Origin: an uncultured Chloroflexota bacterium
GTDB taxonomy: Bacteria; Chloroflexota; Anaerolineae; Aggregatilineales; Phototrophicaceae
Length of the DNA: 10,488 bases
Direction of reading: 5' to 3'
NCBI GenBank assembly: GCA_903904765.1
Contig: CAIVEA010000527.1
Span: 1 to 10,488 of the forward strand
In this document: in pieces, positions 6,946 to 10,488 of the stretch
Layout: every line of letters begins with the position of its first letter
Numbering within the stretch: position 1 is the stretch's first letter
Notes under the pieces: generated by a model
Seen by the model: the letters and a program-made list of their open reading frames with translations, nothing else
Database searches by the model: none
What the model was told of the DNA's origin: nothing
Position numbers and translations under genes: made by a program

Positions 6946-7626
6946 ATGCCGTTCTTTGACGACTCCGGTCCGCGCATTGAGGAGGAACGCAGTCCCCTCT
7001 CACGCGCCTTCGCCCTCCTGCGCGATCAGTTGGAGCGCATGGTGGCGCTCAACTTACTATGGGCGGCACAGGGCGCGCCGCTGCTGCTGGCATGGGCATT
7101 TCCGCTACCAGAGATCGTCCGCATCGGCTTCACGCTGTACAGCGCGGTGGCTCTCCCCCCGGCGACTGCCACTGTATTCGCAGTGCTGCGGCAGGTCAGC
7201 GAGGGCGAACCACTCAGCCCTGCGCTGCTCACCGCAGCGTTGCGCGGGCATTTCAAAGCAGGATTGTTCAAGCTCATGCCGCTGTACAGCCTGTTCTTCT
7301 GGCTGGCAGGGCTGTCGGCATTCTCGGCGGCGCGTGGCTGGATGCTCCCCGATGTGCTGGCGCAGTTGAGCCTGCTCCTATTGCTGGTTGTCTCGCTCTA
7401 CTGGGGGCCGGCGCTGGCGCAGCACCCGGACTGGCCTCTCCAGCGCATCGCATCACAGGCCGTCCGCCTGTTCTGGGAACAACCCGCCCAAACCCTGTGG
7501 CTCGGCGGGATATGCGGGGTGGCGCTGCTGCTGGGGATGATCTCCATCGCGGGCGTGGTGCTGATTATCCCAGTACTGGTAATGCTCTTGCAGGCCGAGT
7601 TCTACCGCGCACTCGATCCTAACTAA
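6946..7626 (+). CDS. Small multi-pass membrane protein, DUF624/YesL-like
   Basis: Protein of 226 residues with a polar, acidic N-terminus (about 1-30) and hydrophobic segments at about 33-52, 58-82, 106-128, 138-156 and 184-216 (the last may be one or two helices). The pattern NLLWAAQGAPLLL, then L-P-P-A-T-A (70-75), then a basic stretch before the third helix resembles the YesL/DUF624 family. Those small membrane proteins of unknown role are often encoded beside carbohydrate ABC importers. The likeness is by eye and from memory and is not strong. The start has GGAG/AGGA at 6932-6940. It sits between the second and third ATPases, 15 and 27 bases from its neighbours, so it is probably co-transcribed. 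It could be an accessory or assembly subunit of the transporter, but no function is shown. Confidence 0.7.
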   Translation: MPFFDDSGPRIEEERSPLSRAFALLRDQLERMVALNLLWAAQGAPLLLAWAFPLPEIVRIGFTLYSAVALPPATATVFAVLRQVSEGEPLSPALLTAALRGHFKAGLFKLMPLYSLFFWLAGLSAFSAARGWMLPDVLAQLSLLLLLVVSLYWGPALAQHPDWPLQRIASQAVRLFWEQPAQTLWLGGICGVALLLGMISIAGVVLIIPVLVMLLQAEFYRALDPN

Positions 7627-7653
7627 CGAACACCGCACTGGAAAGGAACTGGG

Positions 7654-8772
7654 ATGGCCTTCCTCGAAATTCACAACCTGAGCAAGAACTTCGGGCAGAA
7701 CACGGTGCTGCACGACATCAACCTGACCGTGCCAGAGGGGGAGTTCTTCGTCGTACTCGGCCCATCGGGCGGCGGCAAAAGCACCCTCCTGCGAATCCTG
7801 TGCGGCATCGAAAAAGCCGATACCGGAACGATCACCCTTTCGGGGCGCGACATCACCCATCTGCCCCCGCGTGACCGCAACATCGGCATGGTTTTTCAGG
7901 ACTACGGCTTATACCCCCACATGAATGCGTGGGAAAATATCGCCTACGGACTAGAAGCGCGTAGTATGCCCAGAGCCATCATCGAGCAGCGCGTGAAAGC
8001 CGCCGCCGAAAAACTGGGCATTACGCCGATCTTGCAACGGGTGATTGTGGATTTATCCGGCGGTGAGCAGCAGCGGGTGGCGCTGGCACGCGCCCTTGCC
8101 AAAGATGCTGAACTCTACCTGTTCGATGAGCCGCTTTCCAACCTTGACCCCAAACTGCGGGTGCAGGCACGCCGCGACATCCTGATGGTACACCGCGAAA
8201 AGCGAAAGCCCACGCTCTATGTCACCCACGACCAGACCGAAGCCCTCGCAAGCGGGGATCGCATCGGTATTGTTGCCAGAGGTCGTTTGCAGCAAATCGG
8301 CACTGCTGAAGACCTGATTTTGCGGCCTGCCAACCTGTTCGTCGCTGGATTCATCGGGTCGCCGCCCATGAATATCCTCCCAGTCAGCCTGCGCCGCGCC
8401 ACAGAGCCGGATGGCTACGAAGCTGTCCTTGATGGGCAAACGGCGCTGCGATTGCCCTCCCACTGGAACGATGTCCTGCAAACCTATTCCAAAGACCGCA
8501 TCCTTCTGGGGCTGCCACCCACCGCTTTTCAGGAGCTGAGCGCAGGCGATCAACCCGCATCCTTCACGGTGCTGGAGGGCGAAATCGAAAATCTGGAGGC
8601 GCTGGTCGGTGAAATCTCGGTTGATATGAAACTCGCATCCGGCATTCGCCTATCCGCCCTGTTCCAAACGTTTGACGACTCGGCCTTCGTCGTGGGCAAC
8701 CGCCTGCGCCTGAGCATGGATACCGAACGGTTGTGCCTTTTCGACCCGGACACCGAGCAGGCGCTGGCCTAA
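7654..8772 (+). CDS. MalK/UgpC-type ABC transporter ATPase, third of three; altered TOBE motif
   Basis: ATPase of 372 residues. The nucleotide-binding domain is complete: Walker A GPSGGGKST (36-44), Q-loop Gln 82, PHMNAWENIAYGL, signature LSGGE (134-138), Walker B Asp158-Glu159, D-loop SNLD and switch His 192. It is close in layout and length to the second ATPase. The C-terminal domain is less typical: where the other two have G-x-R-P-E, this one reads G-L-P-P-T (286-290), losing the Arg and Glu of that TOBE motif. AAAGGA (7642-7647) lies 6 bases before the ATG. Its separation from the other ATPases by the membrane protein, and its altered regulatory domain, suggest a different partner or control. 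This is inference. Confidence 0.93.
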   Translation: MAFLEIHNLSKNFGQNTVLHDINLTVPEGEFFVVLGPSGGGKSTLLRILCGIEKADTGTITLSGRDITHLPPRDRNIGMVFQDYGLYPHMNAWENIAYGLEARSMPRAIIEQRVKAAAEKLGITPILQRVIVDLSGGEQQRVALARALAKDAELYLFDEPLSNLDPKLRVQARRDILMVHREKRKPTLYVTHDQTEALASGDRIGIVARGRLQQIGTAEDLILRPANLFVAGFIGSPPMNILPVSLRRATEPDGYEAVLDGQTALRLPSHWNDVLQTYSKDRILLGLPPTAFQELSAGDQPASFTVLEGEIENLEALVGEISVDMKLASGIRLSALFQTFDDSAFVVGNRLRLSMDTERLCLFDPDTEQALA

Positions 8773-8794
8773 CCCGTTACAGCAATACCACAAC

Positions 8795-8798
8795 GGAG
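8795..8798 (+). promoter_or_regulatory. Ribosome binding site supporting the GH16 start
   Basis: GGAG lies 8 bases before the ATG at 8807. No ATG, GTG or TTG start lies further upstream in this frame before a stop codon, so an N-terminal extension carrying a signal peptide is unlikely. Confidence 0.6.
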
Positions 8799-8806
8799 AA
8801 CGCGAA

Positions 8807-9586
8807 ATGGTTGCCCCCACACAACGCGGTTGGCGGCTGATCTGGAATGACGAATTTGACGGCGCATCTGGCGCACCGCCCGATCCGCGCAACTGGGAAC
8901 GCGAAATCGGCGGCGGGGGCTGGGGTAACAACGAGTGGGAATACTACACCGACAGCCCCGATAACGCCTGCTTGAACGGAGAAGGTTCGCTAGTCATCAC
9001 CGCCCGCGCCGCAACGCCGGAGCAGCATACGCTCCCCTGCTGGTACGGGACATGCCGCTACACATCGGCACGGTTGCTCACCCGTAACCGTTTCGAAATG
9101 ACCTACGGCAAGGCCGAGGCACGTCTGAAAATCCCCTTTGGGCAGGGAATCTGGCCAGCCTTCTGGATGCTCGGCACGAACATGCACGAAATTGGCTGGC
9201 CGGCCTGCGGCGAAATAGACATCATGGAGAACATCGGGCGCGAACCCGCCACCATACACGGCACGGTACACGGGCCGGGGTACTGCGGCGGGCAGGCCAT
9301 CGGCGGCGCGTATTCGCTGCCCAACAATACGCGGCTGCACGAGCAGTTCCACACCTTCGCTGTGGAATGGGAAGCGGCTGAAATCCGCTGGCTGATGGAC
9401 GACATCCCCTATTTTCAGTTCACCCCTGCGCGTGTGCCGCAGGGTGCGTCATGGGTGTTCGACCATCCCTTCTTCCTGTTGCTAAATGTAGCGGTGGGTG
9501 GTCATTGGCCGGGCTACCCGGACGAAACCAGCACATTCCCGCAAACCATGCTGGTGGACTATGTGCGGGTTTACGCCCCCGCCTGA
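8807..9586 (+). CDS. Glycoside hydrolase family 16 (laminarinase/lichenase-type beta-glucanase), no signal peptide
   Basis: Single-domain GH16 enzyme of 259 residues; members hydrolyse internal beta-1,3 or beta-1,3-1,4 bonds in glucans (other GH16 subfamilies cut galactans). The N-terminal W-x-L-I-W-N-D-E-F-D-G (9-19) and the segment W-G-N-N-E-W-E-Y-Y-T (39-48) are classic for the laminarinase-like branch. The catalytic signature G-E-I-D-I-M-E lies at 135-141: Glu136 nucleophile, Asp138 helper, Glu141 acid/base. FGQGIWPAFWML (111-122) and LLLNVAVGGHWPG (224-236) line the beta-jelly-roll cleft, and the C-terminal strand DYVRVY closes the fold. The protein starts directly with the catalytic domain, with no signal peptide and no CBM, so it should act in the cytoplasm on imported oligosaccharides, unless exported by another route. 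It is the last gene of the operon. Branch-level specificity is a judgement from motifs. Confidence 0.93.
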   Translation: MVAPTQRGWRLIWNDEFDGASGAPPDPRNWEREIGGGGWGNNEWEYYTDSPDNACLNGEGSLVITARAATPEQHTLPCWYGTCRYTSARLLTRNRFEMTYGKAEARLKIPFGQGIWPAFWMLGTNMHEIGWPACGEIDIMENIGREPATIHGTVHGPGYCGGQAIGGAYSLPNNTRLHEQFHTFAVEWEAAEIRWLMDDIPYFQFTPARVPQGASWVFDHPFFLLLNVAVGGHWPGYPDETSTFPQTMLVDYVRVYAPA

Positions 9587-9594
9587 AATGCAGA

Positions 9595-10488
9595 TCATCC
9601 AGAAAGAACCGTCGTATCGCACAACGGCTCTGCACGAAAACGTTCACGCTCATCGCAGGTTAAATCGCGGACGTAGCGGTTGGCATCAATCCACTGGATG
9701 ACTTCATCCAGAGACTGAACGTTGATGAACCACTGAATCGGTACAACTTTATTGAGTACCGAATCGCTGACCATCAGATACACGCTTTTGCCATCCGGTG
9801 CAAACACAGAACCCCAGATATAGGTGGAAATCAGATCGGGAAGGATTTTGCGCGAATCAAACCGTTGCAATTCCGCCCCGGTGTTGAAATCCCACAGGAT
9901 AGCCACGCCCTGCCCATCGCCAGAAATCATATAACGTTGATCGGGGCTGTAATCCACATCGAATAACCCGACGAAGTAATGTCCGCTAAACCGCCGCAGC
10001 ATCGCCCCAGAACGCACATCCCAGAGGACATAAGCGCCGTTATTGGTAGTCAACACGGTATCTTGAAGCGGTGTCATCTGTCCCCACGCCCCCGCGAAGC
10101 GGCGAACTTCTCGGCCTGTAGTAACATCCCATAGAATCGAGAGGCCGGGGCTGGTATTCACATTGGGAACGCTCGACTCGGCAATGGCCAACTGACCATC
10201 CGGGCTAAACTGGGGATAGCGGGTGCCAACGGTAGTCTCAAAGCGCCGGATCATATTCCCGCTGGTCGTATCCCACAGCGCCAGTCCACCTTCCAGCGAA
10301 CCAAATCCCTGCTGCACACCGATGAGGATGGTCTTCCCATCCGGGCTGAACGTGGCTTCTCCGCCAAATGCGCCCTCAAAACGGCGCACGATTTCCCCGG
10401 ACTCGAAATCCCACAGGATCAGGCTTCCCTTGCCAGAAACACTCCCATAAGCCACCGAAATCAACTCCTGTAAAGCCGCCAAACACCC
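9595..10488 (-). CDS. WD40-repeat beta-propeller protein; 5' end outside window
   Basis: The frame is open to the window edge (10488) and stops at 9595-9597. The TTG at 10482 is probably an internal Leu. Numbered from that TTG, the 295 residues hold at least five WD40-type blades, each with an F/Y-S/A-P-D-G/Q strand and ending in LWD (Trp-Asp at 24-25, 70-71, 118-119, 154-155 and 197-198), with a degenerate sixth (Q-W-F at 250-252). Many blades continue with T/S-G-x-x-x-R/Q-R-F. The C-terminus is not a blade: after about residue 255 comes a short helical tail, including WIDANRYVRDLTC and EPLC, with Cys at 276 and 288. I recall similar tails in WD40 proteins of filamentous Chloroflexota. Role unknown; such propellers usually act as protein-interaction scaffolds. 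It converges on the GH16 gene, 8 bases between stops, and is probably unrelated to the transport operon. Confidence 0.85.
   Translation of the reverse strand, partial: GCLAALQELISVAYGSVSGKGSLILWDFESGEIVRRFEGAFGGEATFSPDGKTILIGVQQGFGSLEGGLALWDTTSGNMIRRFETTVGTRYPQFSPDGQLAIAESSVPNVNTSPGLSILWDVTTGREVRRFAGAWGQMTPLQDTVLTTNNGAYVLWDVRSGAMLRRFSGHYFVGLFDVDYSPDQRYMISGDGQGVAILWDFNTGAELQRFDSRKILPDLISTYIWGSVFAPDGKSVYLMVSDSVLNKVVPIQWFINVQSLDEVIQWIDANRYVRDLTCDERERFRAEPLCDTTVLSG

Noticed and set aside
8774..8796. Inverted repeat CCGTT/AACGG before the GH16 gene as a regulatory hairpin.
   Set aside because: Only 5 bp with a 13-base loop, which is easily expected by chance.
9587..9594. A shared bidirectional terminator between the convergent GH16 and WD40 genes.
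   Set aside because: The gap is 8 bases with no inverted repeat; any terminator would have to lie inside the coding regions, and none was seen.
10480..10488. Gly-Cys just before the WD40 region as a lipoprotein lipobox.
   Set aside because: The frame continues past the window edge, no hydrophobic signal is visible, and the residues probably lie inside an earlier blade.

Overview
The window is an almost fully packed, co-directional carbohydrate-uptake cluster followed by one gene on the opposite strand. The likely host is a member of the Chloroflexota, probably Anaerolineae. This rests on memory of the WD40 protein's C-terminal tail style, the MalK-type paralogue style and the moderately high G+C, not on a database match. 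No rRNA, tRNA, CRISPR array, insertion sequence or phage gene was seen, and no stretch of more than 300 bases lacks a gene.

Layout, left to right. Bases 1-873 hold the 3' end of a gene whose product ends in two nearly identical beta-sandwich modules, probably carbohydrate-binding and probably the tail of a secreted enzyme or binding protein. A GC-rich stem-loop (890-925) follows. From 994 to 9586 there are eight plus-strand genes: a Tat-exported solute-binding protein (994-2646), a stem-loop in the next gap (2667-2704), two MalF/MalG-type permeases (2730-3635, 3660-4673), a MalK-type ATPase whose start overlaps the preceding stop (4670-5794), a second ATPase (5809-6930), a small DUF624/YesL-like membrane protein (6946-7626), a third ATPase (7654-8772) and a GH16 glycoside hydrolase without a signal peptide (8807-9586). 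Gaps after the first permease are at most 34 bases, so 2730-9586 very probably forms one transcription unit, with the binding-protein gene at its head. A WD40 beta-propeller protein (9595-10488, minus strand, cut by the window edge) converges on the GH16 gene with 8 bases between the stop codons.

How it may work. The binding protein captures an oligosaccharide outside the membrane. The two permeases form the channel, and two or more of the three ATPases drive it. The GH16 enzyme, which keeps the E-x-D-x-x-E catalytic motif of laminarinase/lichenase-type beta-glucanases, would cut the imported oligosaccharide in the cytoplasm. A beta-1,3- or mixed-linkage glucan is the best guess for the substrate; this is inferred from GH16 alone. 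The points most worth a second look are the three ATPases for one permease pair (one with an altered TOBE motif, one with altered core segments), the cytoplasmic GH16, the intergenic hairpin behind the binding-protein gene, the mutually exclusive pairings upstream of it, and the recent module duplication. I did not find a wholly new type of system.
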